From: JAIOZK01 sp964468645
GTDB taxonomy: Bacteria; Bacteroidota; Bacteroidia; Bacteroidales; JAIOZK01
DNA: 64,000 bases
Reading direction: 5' to 3'
Assembly: GCA_964468645.1 (NCBI GenBank)
Contig: CAYXUU010000029.1
Location: 14,084 to 78,083, forward strand
Shown: positions 16,945-25,498 of the stretch, in pieces
How positions within the stretch are numbered: the first letter of the stretch is position 1
How the letters are laid out: every line of letters begins with the position of its first letter
The notes under the pieces: model-generated
Told to the model about the DNA's origin: nothing
Seen by the model: the letters and a program-made list of their open reading frames with translations, nothing else
Database searches by the model: none
Translations under genes and position numbers: made by a program

Positions 16945-17339
16945 TGATAAGCGGAAAAATGAAACATTTACAACTAATAAAAATTACTGTAATGACACTT
17001 ATGGTATTGTTTATTCATAATTCATGCGATATCAATGAGGAAGAAAGGTCTGTCACCTACAGGATATCAAATAATCATTCGGGATTTGATGTGACCTATC
17101 GAATTGCTGATGGAAGCCTCAACAAAGCAACAATAGATATTTCAAGCAAAGAAGATATCTGGACCTATAATTTCACAGGAACTGAAGGTGATATAGTTTA
17201 TGTATCGGCAAATTATAAGGATATCAATACGGGGATCAGGATTCAGATACTTCTAGATGGAAAGACTTTTAAACAGGGATCGAGTTTGTATGATACGTTG
17301 AATTTTGTTACCGTTTCGGGGACAATTCCATACAAATAA
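16944..17339 (+). CDS. small lipoprotein, MmpS-like beta fold
   Basis: 131 residues. The ATG overlaps the receptor's stop (TGATG), so translation is coupled; an ATG at 16959 gives a more typical leader (MKHLQLIKITVMTLMVLF) and is an equally good start. A lipobox ends at Cys in FIHNSCDIN. The mature part is about 100 residues of beta strands: VTYRISNNHSGFDVTYRIA, EDIWTYNFTGTEGDIVYVSA, then a DGK turn, ending FVTVSGTIPYK. This order (V-Y-x-V, ..F-G-D-x-x-Y-x-S-A.., I-x-x-D-G-K) resembles the small MmpS-type fold seen in Bacteroidota lipoproteins. It is probably periplasmic and part of the same metal-handling operon. The specific job is unknown. Confidence 0.65.
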   Translation: MISGKMKHLQLIKITVMTLMVLFIHNSCDINEEERSVTYRISNNHSGFDVTYRIADGSLNKATIDISSKEDIWTYNFTGTEGDIVYVSANYKDINTGIRIQILLDGKTFKQGSSLYDTLNFVTVSGTIPYK

Positions 17340-17369
17340 TATTGGCTACTTAACTTTCGTTTGATTTAT

Positions 17370-18182
17370 ATGAAATATATTTTGAATAAAACTTCAGTAT
17401 TAAAATTGGTAATACCGGTATTCATTCTCGTTATTGCTGTCATTTCATGCACTGAAACCAACAAACCGGAAACAGAACAACAGCATATCGTTATCCATTT
17501 CAAACACATGAACAATAATTCGGATCTGCAGTTTGACACCATGATCTATATCAATGAAGCCGGAAATAAATACCTGGTCAACGAGATACAATATTTCATT
17601 TCGGATATTAAGCTATATCAATCAAATGGCACTGTTTTTCTGATCGATGATTGGAAGGACATTCATTATGTCGATACTGATATTCCATCAACCCATACCT
17701 GGACTGTTTTTGATGAAATCCCTGCCGGGAACTATGATTCCATAGGATTTACTTTTGGAATAAATCAGGAGAAGAATCAGTCTTTTATGTTTGTCAATCC
17801 CCCGGAACGTGACATGTTCTGGCCGGAGTTTCTGGGTGGTGGATATCATTATATGAAATTAAATGGTAAATGGCTTGACACAAACAATTTCATAGCTCCT
17901 TTTGATTTTCATATGGGAATAGGCCAGATCTACCATTCCTACCCCGATTCTATTACCGGGTTTGTGCATAATGATTTTGAAGTAAGCCTGCCTAATTCAT
18001 CTTTTACCCTTCATGTGGGTGAAACAAAAGAGTTTGATCTAATAATGAATATCCAAAACTGGTTTAACGATCCGCATACTTATAACCATAATGTATGGGG
18101 CGGTTATATTATGCAAAACCAGGATGCAATGAAACTGGCTAGTGAGAATGGATATGATGTATTTACTTTAGAAATAAAATGA
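17370..18182 (+). CDS. MbnP-like copper-binding lipoprotein
   Basis: 270 residues from the ATG at 17370 (a TTG three codons upstream is rejected). A lipobox ends at Cys27 (AVISC). The mature chain follows the MbnP pattern: IVIHFKHMNNNSDLQFDTM, then NEIQYFISDIKLY, PAGNYDSIGFTFGIN, the Trp-containing segment DMFWPEFLGGGYHYMKLNGK (Trp151), FHMGIGQIYH, and a long strand region to VFTLEIK. In the methanotroph system MbnP is a periplasmic copper protein in which the dihaem enzyme MbnH oxidises one tryptophan to kynurenine to form the copper site. Which Trp is modified here cannot be told. Its stop overlaps the start of the MbnH-like gene (ATGA), and it lies 30 bp after the small lipoprotein. No methanobactin precursor is nearby. 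Confidence 0.8.
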   Translation: MKYILNKTSVLKLVIPVFILVIAVISCTETNKPETEQQHIVIHFKHMNNNSDLQFDTMIYINEAGNKYLVNEIQYFISDIKLYQSNGTVFLIDDWKDIHYVDTDIPSTHTWTVFDEIPAGNYDSIGFTFGINQEKNQSFMFVNPPERDMFWPEFLGGGYHYMKLNGKWLDTNNFIAPFDFHMGIGQIYHSYPDSITGFVHNDFEVSLPNSSFTLHVGETKEFDLIMNIQNWFNDPHTYNHNVWGGYIMQNQDAMKLASENGYDVFTLEIK

Positions 18183-19396
18183 AATCTCTACATTCTTACA
18201 TACAGCAGATATTATTCTCAGTGACACTCCGTGAAAAAGATTCTCGAAGTTCACATTACAGAACTTTTGCCTTTTTCCTTTTTCCTTTTGCCCTGTTAGT
18301 ATTCTCCTGCCAGGATAACAATGATGACGACCTACCTTACCAGCCAACACCTTACGAAATTGATATCCCCTTTGGTTTTCCTACTATCCTAAATATCCCT
18401 GATGACAACCCAATGACTGTTGAAGGAGTTGAACTTGGACGATATCTGTTTTATGATGGAAGATTATCAGGCCGTGCACACCCTGACTCTTTGATGAGTT
18501 GTGCCACCTGTCATATACAGGCCAATTCATTTGAATGTGGGATTAACCATCCCGAATTTTCAGGGGGATTCCCTCACGGGATAACCGGTAAGCAAACACC
18601 ACATGTTATGTTACCCCTGATTAACCTGGTTTGGAATAGCAGCGGTTATTTGTGGAATGGATTTATTTACAGGGATAACCCACTTCCACAATTCAGGAAT
18701 ATTGAAGACCTGGTATGGATGGGTGTGGTAGCCGAGCATGAGATGAATAGTGATACCAATCGTGCCAAAGCAATGATACAAAGCATACCCGGATACCCGG
18801 AATTATTTATGAAAGCTTTTGGATCAGGTACAGTGACGATGAAGAATATGGGTAAAGCCGTTGCACAATTCATCAGGACATTTATTTCAGCGGACTCAAA
18901 ATTTGATAAGTATCTACGAGGTGAGGTACAATTATCACAATCAGAACTAAACGGATTTGTCCTGTTTACCACTGAGGAAGGTGCTGATTGCTTCCATTGT
19001 CATGGTGGATCAGGCAATCCCCTGTTTACGACCAATTTATACTATAATAATGGGAAGGATACTATATTTGATGATCCGCGTGACAGATATAACATTTCCG
19101 GTGATCCCCAGGATAAAGGTGCATACAAAGCAACTACATTAAGGAATATTGAACTAACAGGCCCATTTATGCATGACGGGCGTTTTGGTACCCTGGAAGA
19201 AGTTATTGACTTCTACTCCCATCATCTGTTATGGTCCCCTTATATCGATCCATTGATGCACCATATTGCAAATGGAGGTGTACAGCTCACACCGAATGAA
19301 AAGGCAGATCTGACTGCCTTTATAAAGACGCTTAAAGATGAGGAATTTTTAACCAATCCCGCATTCGGGCCTCCTGATAAGTTTCCGGATGAGTAA
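18179..19396 (+). CDS. MbnH/MauG-like dihaem cytochrome c peroxidase-family lipoprotein
   Basis: 405 residues. The N-terminal region is long for a lipoprotein (about 30 residues before the hydrophobic core FFLFPFALLVFSC, Cys44); no later Met offers a better start. Two c-type haem motifs are visible: CATCH (108-112) and CFHCH (271-275). The family signature near the C-terminus is GPFMHDGRFGTLEEVIDFYS, followed by LTPNEKADLTAFIKTL. MauG, MbnH and bacterial cytochrome c peroxidases share this layout; the MbnP-like neighbour, with which it overlaps by ATGA, points to the MbnH branch. The predicted role is oxidation of a tryptophan in the MbnP-like partner in the periplasm, maturing a copper site. 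A plain peroxidase function is the alternative. Confidence 0.85.
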   Translation: MKSLHSYIQQILFSVTLREKDSRSSHYRTFAFFLFPFALLVFSCQDNNDDDLPYQPTPYEIDIPFGFPTILNIPDDNPMTVEGVELGRYLFYDGRLSGRAHPDSLMSCATCHIQANSFECGINHPEFSGGFPHGITGKQTPHVMLPLINLVWNSSGYLWNGFIYRDNPLPQFRNIEDLVWMGVVAEHEMNSDTNRAKAMIQSIPGYPELFMKAFGSGTVTMKNMGKAVAQFIRTFISADSKFDKYLRGEVQLSQSELNGFVLFTTEEGADCFHCHGGSGNPLFTTNLYYNNGKDTIFDDPRDRYNISGDPQDKGAYKATTLRNIELTGPFMHDGRFGTLEEVIDFYSHHLLWSPYIDPLMHHIANGGVQLTPNEKADLTAFIKTLKDEEFLTNPAFGPPDKFPDE

Positions 19397-19468
19397 TCCA
19401 ATACCTGTTGAATTAGAAAGCATACATCGAACATCATCCAATCCTAAATCGCCCAATCGCCCAATCTC

Positions 19469-20200
19469 TCAGTTCCCCGTGCCCTGAATGTTTATCGATT
19501 TCTCTAAATTAGCGACTTTCCTTGAAAACAAACCTTTTACCCCAACACCAAAGGTAAGGACCCTGCTTTTTGCATTCAGGTTATGTGACAGTGGGACATT
19601 GTTTTTACCATCCGTTGTAAGACCGTGCTTATAACTGAACTCAAAAAATGTGTCGTAATTACACAGGACTGTTTGAACACCTATGGCAAATGCTAATGCA
19701 AGGCTTGCCCTCTTTGTATAGGTTTTAAGGTTTTTGTTAATATCATCTTTGTTATTACCGTACTCCACGGTGCCTTTGGCTTTACCTCCCATGAACAAAC
19801 CGACACTAGGTCCAATACCACCATACAGGGTTACACTATTTATAATTTCATAATAGTATCGTGCCATTAAAAGAATCTGGAGGTAATTTGCTGTAACCCT
19901 TACTTTTTCGTTATAAGTGACCATGGGATCAGCACCCTCCTCTTTGTAAGTAGCGCCACGCTGGTCGAAGTTCAATCCTGCGACAGCTGTAAAGGATTTA
20001 TAAAACTTATACTCGGCGAAGGCTCCGATATTAAGACCGGGTTTAAATTTGAAACAACCGGCATAAACATTTTCATTGACACCGATCTTGGATAGATTCA
20101 TCCCCAGCTTTGCACCAAGGGAAAACTGGGCGGAAAGGTCTATACTGCAACCCAGAAAAAACAGCATTGCAAAGCACAATACAATTACATTTCTTTTCAA
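19469..20200 (-). CDS. PorT-family outer-membrane beta-barrel protein
   Basis: 243 residues. The best start is a TTG at 20200 giving KRNVIVLCFAMLFFLGC; an ATG at codon 12 would leave too short a signal. A signal peptide ends near SIDLSAQ. The mature part begins FSLGAKLGMNLSKIG and alternates short amphipathic strands (AEYKFYKSFTAVAGLNFDQR, YYYEIINSVTLYGGIGPSVG, FGVGVKGLFSRK), typical of the eight-stranded outer-membrane barrels related to PorT. It starts 6 bp after the stop of the gene at 20207 on the same strand, so the three genes 22065-19469 form an operon. Ligand and role unknown. Confidence 0.75.
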   Translation of the reverse strand: MKRNVIVLCFAMLFFLGCSIDLSAQFSLGAKLGMNLSKIGVNENVYAGCFKFKPGLNIGAFAEYKFYKSFTAVAGLNFDQRGATYKEEGADPMVTYNEKVRVTANYLQILLMARYYYEIINSVTLYGGIGPSVGLFMGGKAKGTVEYGNNKDDINKNLKTYTKRASLALAFAIGVQTVLCNYDTFFEFSYKHGLTTDGKNNVPLSHNLNAKSRVLTFGVGVKGLFSRKVANLEKSINIQGTGN

Positions 20201-20206
20201 GTTATT

Positions 20207-21058
20207 TTATTGTAAAAAAGAACGTACTTTCTGGGTAATAAATTCAGAAGGAACTTTCTTCTGGCCAAAATCAAAATCTTTCCAGGCACGGTAAACAGAT
20301 TTGGCATAATACTGCCCATCATCGTTTTTTCTTTCCTTTAATATCCCGATCAGGTCGCTATAAACCCTGGTGTTTCGAGCCTGTGGGAATTTTGATAATA
20401 CTTCGAGTACATGTAAAATATCATACCAGATAAATGGCGCCTTGAGTTTCTTAAAATCTGTTCCCATGCCAAACAGGAATGGTTTTTTTTCCTTTCTTAC
20501 ACTCCATAGATATTCCAGGGTATCAATAGCTGTTATTGCATATTCACTTTCGATCAATTCCGGGAATGCCGATATCATCCTTAACACAACCAGGTTTGCG
20601 TAAGGACAGGGATCCTCCCTCCTGCCCGGCCCTTTAAATTTCTTGCTATAGATTTGTGAAGCAGCACATGGCCAGCCATTGTCCCTGCTTAGACCCAGGA
20701 TATAATCACGGGCCCTGATCACCTGATCGTTGTTATGGTATCCAAACTCAGCCAGTGCATAAACAGGTAAGGGCGCATCACACAGCATCCAGGAATACTC
20801 ATCAGTGCCTGATCCACCAAATACGGTTGGAATGTTAATAATCAGATGGAAGGGACCTTCTTTCGATTGAAGGCTTAGAATCTTTTCACTGATCTCCCTG
20901 ATATTACCATCCGAATTTGTAAAACCAAGATCTGCAATAAATACAAGCTTATGCAATAGATGATTTGCATCATTATGTCTTTTCAACCGCTCACCAGGCC
21001 AATCCTTTAACTGGCTGATAATTTGATTTACAAGAGGATCACTTTTCTTCAAATACAT
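20207..21058 (-). CDS. alpha/alpha-toroid-like (prenyltransferase/squalene cyclase-fold) protein of unknown function
   Basis: 283 residues; the ATG at 21058 overlaps the upstream gene's TGA (TGATG). No signal peptide is seen, so it is cytoplasmic. The sequence consists of paired helices with turns such as ILSLQSKEGPF, YILGLSRDNGWPC and LKERKNDDGQYYAKS. These are reminiscent of the QW-type turns of squalene-hopene cyclase and prenyltransferase-fold proteins. A segment with clustered cysteines and aromatic residues (MLCDAPLPVYALAEFGY; DNGWPCAAS; REDPCPYANLVVLRM) could line a cavity. No DxDD or DDxD cyclase catalytic motif is visible, so enzymatic activity as a cyclase is unlikely. The connection with its DUF1028 neighbour is by translational coupling only. 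Confidence 0.6.
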   Translation of the reverse strand: MYLKKSDPLVNQIISQLKDWPGERLKRHNDANHLLHKLVFIADLGFTNSDGNIREISEKILSLQSKEGPFHLIINIPTVFGGSGTDEYSWMLCDAPLPVYALAEFGYHNNDQVIRARDYILGLSRDNGWPCAASQIYSKKFKGPGRREDPCPYANLVVLRMISAFPELIESEYAITAIDTLEYLWSVRKEKKPFLFGMGTDFKKLKAPFIWYDILHVLEVLSKFPQARNTRVYSDLIGILKERKNDDGQYYAKSVYRAWKDFDFGQKKVPSEFITQKVRSFLQ

Positions 21059-22065
21059 CAATGAAGGATGATCAGTTTTTTTGTTATTTGATTACCATTA
21101 TCCAACAAAAGTTTGATGAGGTATAAACCTCCTGGAATTTTTGAGGTGTTGAAAGAAATATCCCTGGCATCTTTCAAACTAACTTTCCTGATCAATTGAC
21201 CGGACTGGTTTAAAAGCGCCAGTTCAACAGGAAGTGTATTACCGGTAACAACAATATTGATCATCCCTGAGGCAGGATTAGGGGTAACTTCCATCTGTAT
21301 CTCAGAGGTATTTATTTCTTCATCGCCAAGGTATAAAAGCCATTCATCAAATAATGCCTGGAGCGAATCTATAGGTTCAACACCATAAGGGGTTGAAGGG
21401 ACTACAAGGTTGCAATAATAAGTGCCATTTGTATCGTAAGGTTGGGCAACCCTGAGAAAGGAAGACAGTGATGAAACACCTTCACCCGTGCATCTTGAAT
21501 CGGCACCCGGAACATTAGCCCCCTGCAGAGCAGCCATCAGTTTAACTGCGAGTTCCCCCTCTGTATTCAAAAATCTTGACTCCATCGAATCAAGGATCTG
21601 TTGTCCGAGTAATATATTACCCTGGATGGCATAATTAGGCCCAACGATATGATTCTTATAATTCAGGCAGTTATTCCCTGTGAAGGCGGCAGCACGGGGT
21701 GAACCATCCTCATTAAAATCGGCGATGCCATACTGCCTGATTCCGGGATTGTTCTGCACATCATTATCGACGAGCCATTGAATGATCTCATCGGGGCTCA
21801 TCCCTTCTTCCATCCTGTCATGGGCATTCTGCTGATTGGTGGCATTCCAGTACGACTGGGTATGTATCCCGCCTCTTCCCGGGATAATATCATTAATGAT
21901 CAGCACACCCCCGGGGATCTGACTGTCGTCGATACAGGAAGCACCAGCCCCTCCAATTTCACCAGTAATGCTATCAACTGCGATAATGGAAAAGGTATCC
22001 TGCGATCGCATTGTCACAGGATAGCCTAATAACGAAATGATTAATACCCACACTTGAATCTTCAT
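21058..22065 (-). CDS. secreted DUF1028 (Ntn-hydrolase-like) protein with type IX sorting domain
   Basis: 335 residues from the ATG at 22065; an in-frame TTG at 22089 would precede a perfect signal peptide and is rejected. The signal ends near PVTMRSQ. The body (about 24-235) is the DUF1028 domain: DTFSIIAVDSITGEIGGAGA, PGRGGIHTQSYWN, HIVGPNYAIQGNILLG and EGELAVKLMAALQGA. The domain is structurally linked to N-terminal-nucleophile hydrolases, but its substrate is not established. The C-terminus is a type A type IX sorting domain (EVTPNPASGMINIVVTG to QITKKLIILH), so the protein is exported to the surface. It is the first gene of the operon running to 19469. Confidence 0.82.
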   Translation of the reverse strand: MKIQVWVLIISLLGYPVTMRSQDTFSIIAVDSITGEIGGAGASCIDDSQIPGGVLIINDIIPGRGGIHTQSYWNATNQQNAHDRMEEGMSPDEIIQWLVDNDVQNNPGIRQYGIADFNEDGSPRAAAFTGNNCLNYKNHIVGPNYAIQGNILLGQQILDSMESRFLNTEGELAVKLMAALQGANVPGADSRCTGEGVSSLSSFLRVAQPYDTNGTYYCNLVVPSTPYGVEPIDSLQALFDEWLLYLGDEEINTSEIQMEVTPNPASGMINIVVTGNTLPVELALLNQSGQLIRKVSLKDARDISFNTSKIPGGLYLIKLLLDNGNQITKKLIILH

Positions 22066-22110
22066 AGCATAGAATTTTATATTTGGCAACGTTTCAAAAA
22101 ATAAATTACC

Positions 22111-22226
22111 AGCACCAAATTACAAAGAAATTCCAAAATCCTAAGACTCAATGACCTAAACTGTTTTGTGTATTTGAATTTGGGATTTGTAATTTATTTG
22201 ATGTTTGTTTTTTGTTATCTGGTGCT
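22111..22226. repeat. AT-rich inverted repeat in the 22066-22257 intergenic region
   Basis: AGCACCA (22111-22117) pairs with TGGTGCT (22220-22226), and AAATTACAAA (22117-22126) with TTTGTAATTT (22186-22195). Between them lie degenerate short AT-rich units (AAATTCC, AAAATCC, GAATTTGGGA). This looks like one of the degenerate heptad-type intergenic arrays seen elsewhere in the window, here in inverted orientation. It could form a long hairpin between the end of the prolyl oligopeptidase gene and the start of the DUF1028 gene. Confidence 0.45.
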
Positions 22227-22257
22227 TCATTAAAAACTTTTCTGCTTGTATTACAGC

Positions 22258-24381
22258 CTAATCAAACTCCGGATCCATATCCAGGTTATACATCATAAAC
22301 GAATAAATATCAGCATATTCCTGGATAATTTTGCTGGTTGGTTTACCGCCTCCATGGCCTGCTTTTGTTTCTATCAGAATAAGATAAGGATTATTACCGC
22401 CTCCTTTTTCCTGCAATGTTGAAATAAACTTAAAAGAATGGGCCGGTACTACCCTGTCATCATGATCGGCTGTTGTTACCAGGGTTGCAGGATACTTCAC
22501 ACCCTTTTTGATAGTATGTATCGGAGAATAGCCATAAAGGTACTCGAACATTTCCTTGCTATCGGCGCTTGAACCATAGTCGCTGGCCCAGGCCCATCCG
22601 ATTGTAAAAAGGTGATACCTGAGCATATCCATCACTCCTACCTGTGGAATAGCCACAGCAAACAGTTCAGGACGCTGGATCATACAGGCACCTACCAGAA
22701 GCCCGCCGTTGGAGCCACCCATAATTGCTGTTTTTGAGGAATTGGTATAATTATTTTGGATCAGGTATTCGGTGGCTGCAATAAAGTCATCAAATACATT
22801 TTGCTTGTTCATCTTCATACCTCCCTGGTGCCATTCTTCCCCGTATTCGCCACCACCCCTCAGATTAACAAGGGCATATACACCACCCTGCTCAATGAAC
22901 AATGAACGGGTGATACTGAATGATGGTGTCATGGAGATATTAAATCCGCCATATCCGTAAAGCAGCGCCGGGTTATCTCCATTCATCCCAAGTCCTTTCT
23001 TATGAACAATAAACATAGGCACTTTTGTTCCATCTTTACTGGTAAAGAATACCTGCCGGGTTACAAAATCATCCGCATCAAAATCAAGGTCAGGTTTATT
23101 ATAAACCTTAAAAGTATTTTCCTTAACATTAAAGAGATAATTAGTTGAAGGAAATGTAAATGATGTAAATCCGAAGAAAGCCTGGTCTTCATCTTTTTCA
23201 CCGTTCAGGCTGTAAAGTGTTCCTATCCCTGGCAATTTCATATCTTCAAGGAAATTACCCTCCTGATCATAAATCATGGCCTTACTGTATGCATCTTTCA
23301 TATATTCCCCAATCAGTTTACCACCTATCAGATCAATAGATTCAAGAACTTCAGGTTTTTCGGCAATTAATGTTTCCCAGTTCTCAAGTTGAGGATTTGA
23401 AGCATCTGCCAGCATCAGCTTCCAAGTGGGTGCATGATGGTTGGTCTTGATATAGATTTTATCCCCAATATTATCAATAACGTTGTATTCATAATCAAAT
23501 CCCGGGGCGATAGGTATAAAGTCCTTTCCGTTTTTGGCCAGATTTTTAAAATACAATGCATTTCCGCTGGTACTTTCAGTTTCATAAATAAAAAGAAATT
23601 TCTCATCTTCGGTAACCTGGGCGTGGAAATTACGCAATGGGTGGTTGGAAGCTTCAAATATAGTTTTGTCGCCCTTTGAAGGAGTGCCAAGTTTATGATA
23701 CTTCACTTTGTGATATTCATTTCTTCCGGAAAGGACATCGTCTTCATCAGGTTCATCATAGGCGCTGTAATAAAAACCATCAGCCTTCCATGATATACCA
23801 GAGAACTTAACCCATTTCACATGGTCGGGAAGTTTCTCACCGGTATTAATATCCATGACATAAATTTCTGACCAATCTGATCCGGCATTGGCAGTTGAAT
23901 AGGCAAGATAATGTCCATCATTTGAAATACTGACATTTGAAAGTGCAATGGTGCCATCCTCAGAGAATTTATTCGGATCCAGTAATACCCTTGGCTCTGC
24001 ATCCAATGCATCCATGATATAAAAAACACTCTGGTTCTGGAGGCCATCATTTTTAAAGAAAAAATAGTGATCACCTTTCTTATATGGCACTCCATATTTT
24101 GGATAATTCCATAACTCTGTTAAACGTTTTCTGAGGTCATCCCTGAATGGAATATCGGAAAGATAGTCTTCGGTGATCTCATTCTCAGCCTTCACCCATG
24201 CTGCAGTTTCTTCAGAATTATCATCTTCAAGCCAGCGGTAAGGATCAGGAACTTCAACACCAAAATAGATATCAACAGTATCAACCTTTGCCGTCAGCGG
24301 GTAATCAATTTTCTTCATATTTTTACAACCAAACATCATAAATACTCCTGTAAGAATTAATAATAAAAAAATCTTCTTCAT
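22258..24381 (-). CDS. prolyl oligopeptidase (S9A family) lipoprotein
   Basis: 707 residues. The N-terminus MKKIFLLLILTGVFMMFGCK is a lipoprotein signal with Cys19. Residues about 25-430 form the seven-bladed propeller lid (starts DYPLTAKVDTVDIYFGVEVP, the S9A hallmark VPDPYRWLED at 44-53). Residues 440-707 are the alpha/beta-hydrolase domain with Ser557 in GGSNGGLL, Asp641 in DHDDRVVPAHSFK and His676 in KAGHGGGKP. It cleaves short peptides after proline (EC 3.4.21.26), here in the periplasm or at a membrane face. Length is normal and all triad residues are present. It stands alone, transcribed towards the DUF1028 operon with a 192-bp repeat-bearing gap. Confidence 0.95.
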   Translation of the reverse strand: MKKIFLLLILTGVFMMFGCKNMKKIDYPLTAKVDTVDIYFGVEVPDPYRWLEDDNSEETAAWVKAENEITEDYLSDIPFRDDLRKRLTELWNYPKYGVPYKKGDHYFFFKNDGLQNQSVFYIMDALDAEPRVLLDPNKFSEDGTIALSNVSISNDGHYLAYSTANAGSDWSEIYVMDINTGEKLPDHVKWVKFSGISWKADGFYYSAYDEPDEDDVLSGRNEYHKVKYHKLGTPSKGDKTIFEASNHPLRNFHAQVTEDEKFLFIYETESTSGNALYFKNLAKNGKDFIPIAPGFDYEYNVIDNIGDKIYIKTNHHAPTWKLMLADASNPQLENWETLIAEKPEVLESIDLIGGKLIGEYMKDAYSKAMIYDQEGNFLEDMKLPGIGTLYSLNGEKDEDQAFFGFTSFTFPSTNYLFNVKENTFKVYNKPDLDFDADDFVTRQVFFTSKDGTKVPMFIVHKKGLGMNGDNPALLYGYGGFNISMTPSFSITRSLFIEQGGVYALVNLRGGGEYGEEWHQGGMKMNKQNVFDDFIAATEYLIQNNYTNSSKTAIMGGSNGGLLVGACMIQRPELFAVAIPQVGVMDMLRYHLFTIGWAWASDYGSSADSKEMFEYLYGYSPIHTIKKGVKYPATLVTTADHDDRVVPAHSFKFISTLQEKGGGNNPYLILIETKAGHGGGKPTSKIIQEYADIYSFMMYNLDMDPEFD

Positions 24382-24481
24382 AATAAAATATACTTTTAAT
24401 TAATAAATGATTTTATAATATTGCATCGTCATATTTGATTCGAATTAATAATTAAGTAAGCAATAAAATCTTTTCTTCCAG

Positions 24482-25381
24482 ATGGACCGCAAAATCAAGA
24501 GCATCACAATTGAGAGACATGATCTGATTATCGCAGATCTGCATTCAGAAGAGCTTGAATTAAAAGCCCGAAAATACAAATTTACTGAATACAACACCTC
24601 AGGAAATATTACAAAAGAGATTACCTGGGATCCGAATGAAACAATTGAGGAAAGTATTCAGCGTGATTATAAGGGAAGCCAGCTTCTGGAGGAGAGATAT
24701 TTTGATGAGCATAACGAAATTGCCGAGAAAAAAACCTTTGAGTATGACGAAGCAGGAAAACTGATCGCTGAATATAAACATTATCTTGATGGTTCCATTG
24801 ATACTATCTCCTATATCTATAATGATTCAGGAAAACTGGTTAAGAAAATTTTGAAAGATGAAGATGAGATCATCGAATCGGCAGAATATTTTGAATACCA
24901 GCAAGACTATTTATCGAAATGGGAAATTTATGATGATGGGAATCGACTGATCGTTAAAAATATGCATAAATATGATGATAAGGGCAATGTCATCGAGAAC
25001 ACTGTTTATAATGAAGAAAGCGGGGAAGACTACAGGGAGTACATTGAATATAATGATAATGGAATAAGGACAAAATCAACCAGGGTCGATCAGGATAATA
25101 ATATTACCGAAGTTCTTATATACGAAACAGATGCCAATGGAAAGGTTGTGCAAGTCACAGAAGAATCTCCCATAGTATTCAATACCACCAATCTTGAATA
25201 TGATGATCAAGGTAACCTTATCAAACAGGAGGAATACAACAAAGACAAGCAATTAAACCACAGGATAGAAAGGAGTTATGACGAAGATGGAAACACCATG
25301 GAAACGAAGGTTTTTGTTGATTTACACGGTGAGGGCCTGAACAGGAACTACATCCTTAATTATACCTATGAATTCTTCTAG
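24482..25381 (+). CDS. YD/RHS-like repeat protein without signal peptide
   Basis: 299 residues made mostly of degenerate repeats of about 20-24 residues with the pattern Tyr-Asp-x-x-Gly-(Lys/Asn)-(hydrophobic)2: FEYDEAGKLIAEYKHY, IYNDSGKLVKKILKD, KYDDKGNVIENTVY, EYDDQGNLIKQEEYN, SYDEDGNTMETKVF. This is the beta-strand repeat of YD/RHS and MORN-like proteins, which build curved beta sheets or shells. Unlike most such proteins it has no signal peptide and is strongly acidic, so it probably stays in the cytoplasm. It reads divergently from the prolyl oligopeptidase gene. Function unknown; a toxin module or RHS core is not present. Confidence 0.65.
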   Translation: MDRKIKSITIERHDLIIADLHSEELELKARKYKFTEYNTSGNITKEITWDPNETIEESIQRDYKGSQLLEERYFDEHNEIAEKKTFEYDEAGKLIAEYKHYLDGSIDTISYIYNDSGKLVKKILKDEDEIIESAEYFEYQQDYLSKWEIYDDGNRLIVKNMHKYDDKGNVIENTVYNEESGEDYREYIEYNDNGIRTKSTRVDQDNNITEVLIYETDANGKVVQVTEESPIVFNTTNLEYDDQGNLIKQEEYNKDKQLNHRIERSYDEDGNTMETKVFVDLHGEGLNRNYILNYTYEFF

Positions 25382-25498
25382 ATCATTTTACATTAATCCT
25401 TATGCCGTTAACTGGGTAGTTACTCCCTTTGACTGATTTTCTATTGATCATAACATAAAACATTTTTACTTTTATTCTCTGGGAATAATTTCTTACAG

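Noticed and set aside
14593..19396. Hidden methanobactin precursor (short Cys-containing leader-core peptide) in the copper operon
   Set aside because: Genes overlap or lie within 30 bp of each other, leaving no room for one, and no Cys-bearing short frame with leader character was seen at either edge.
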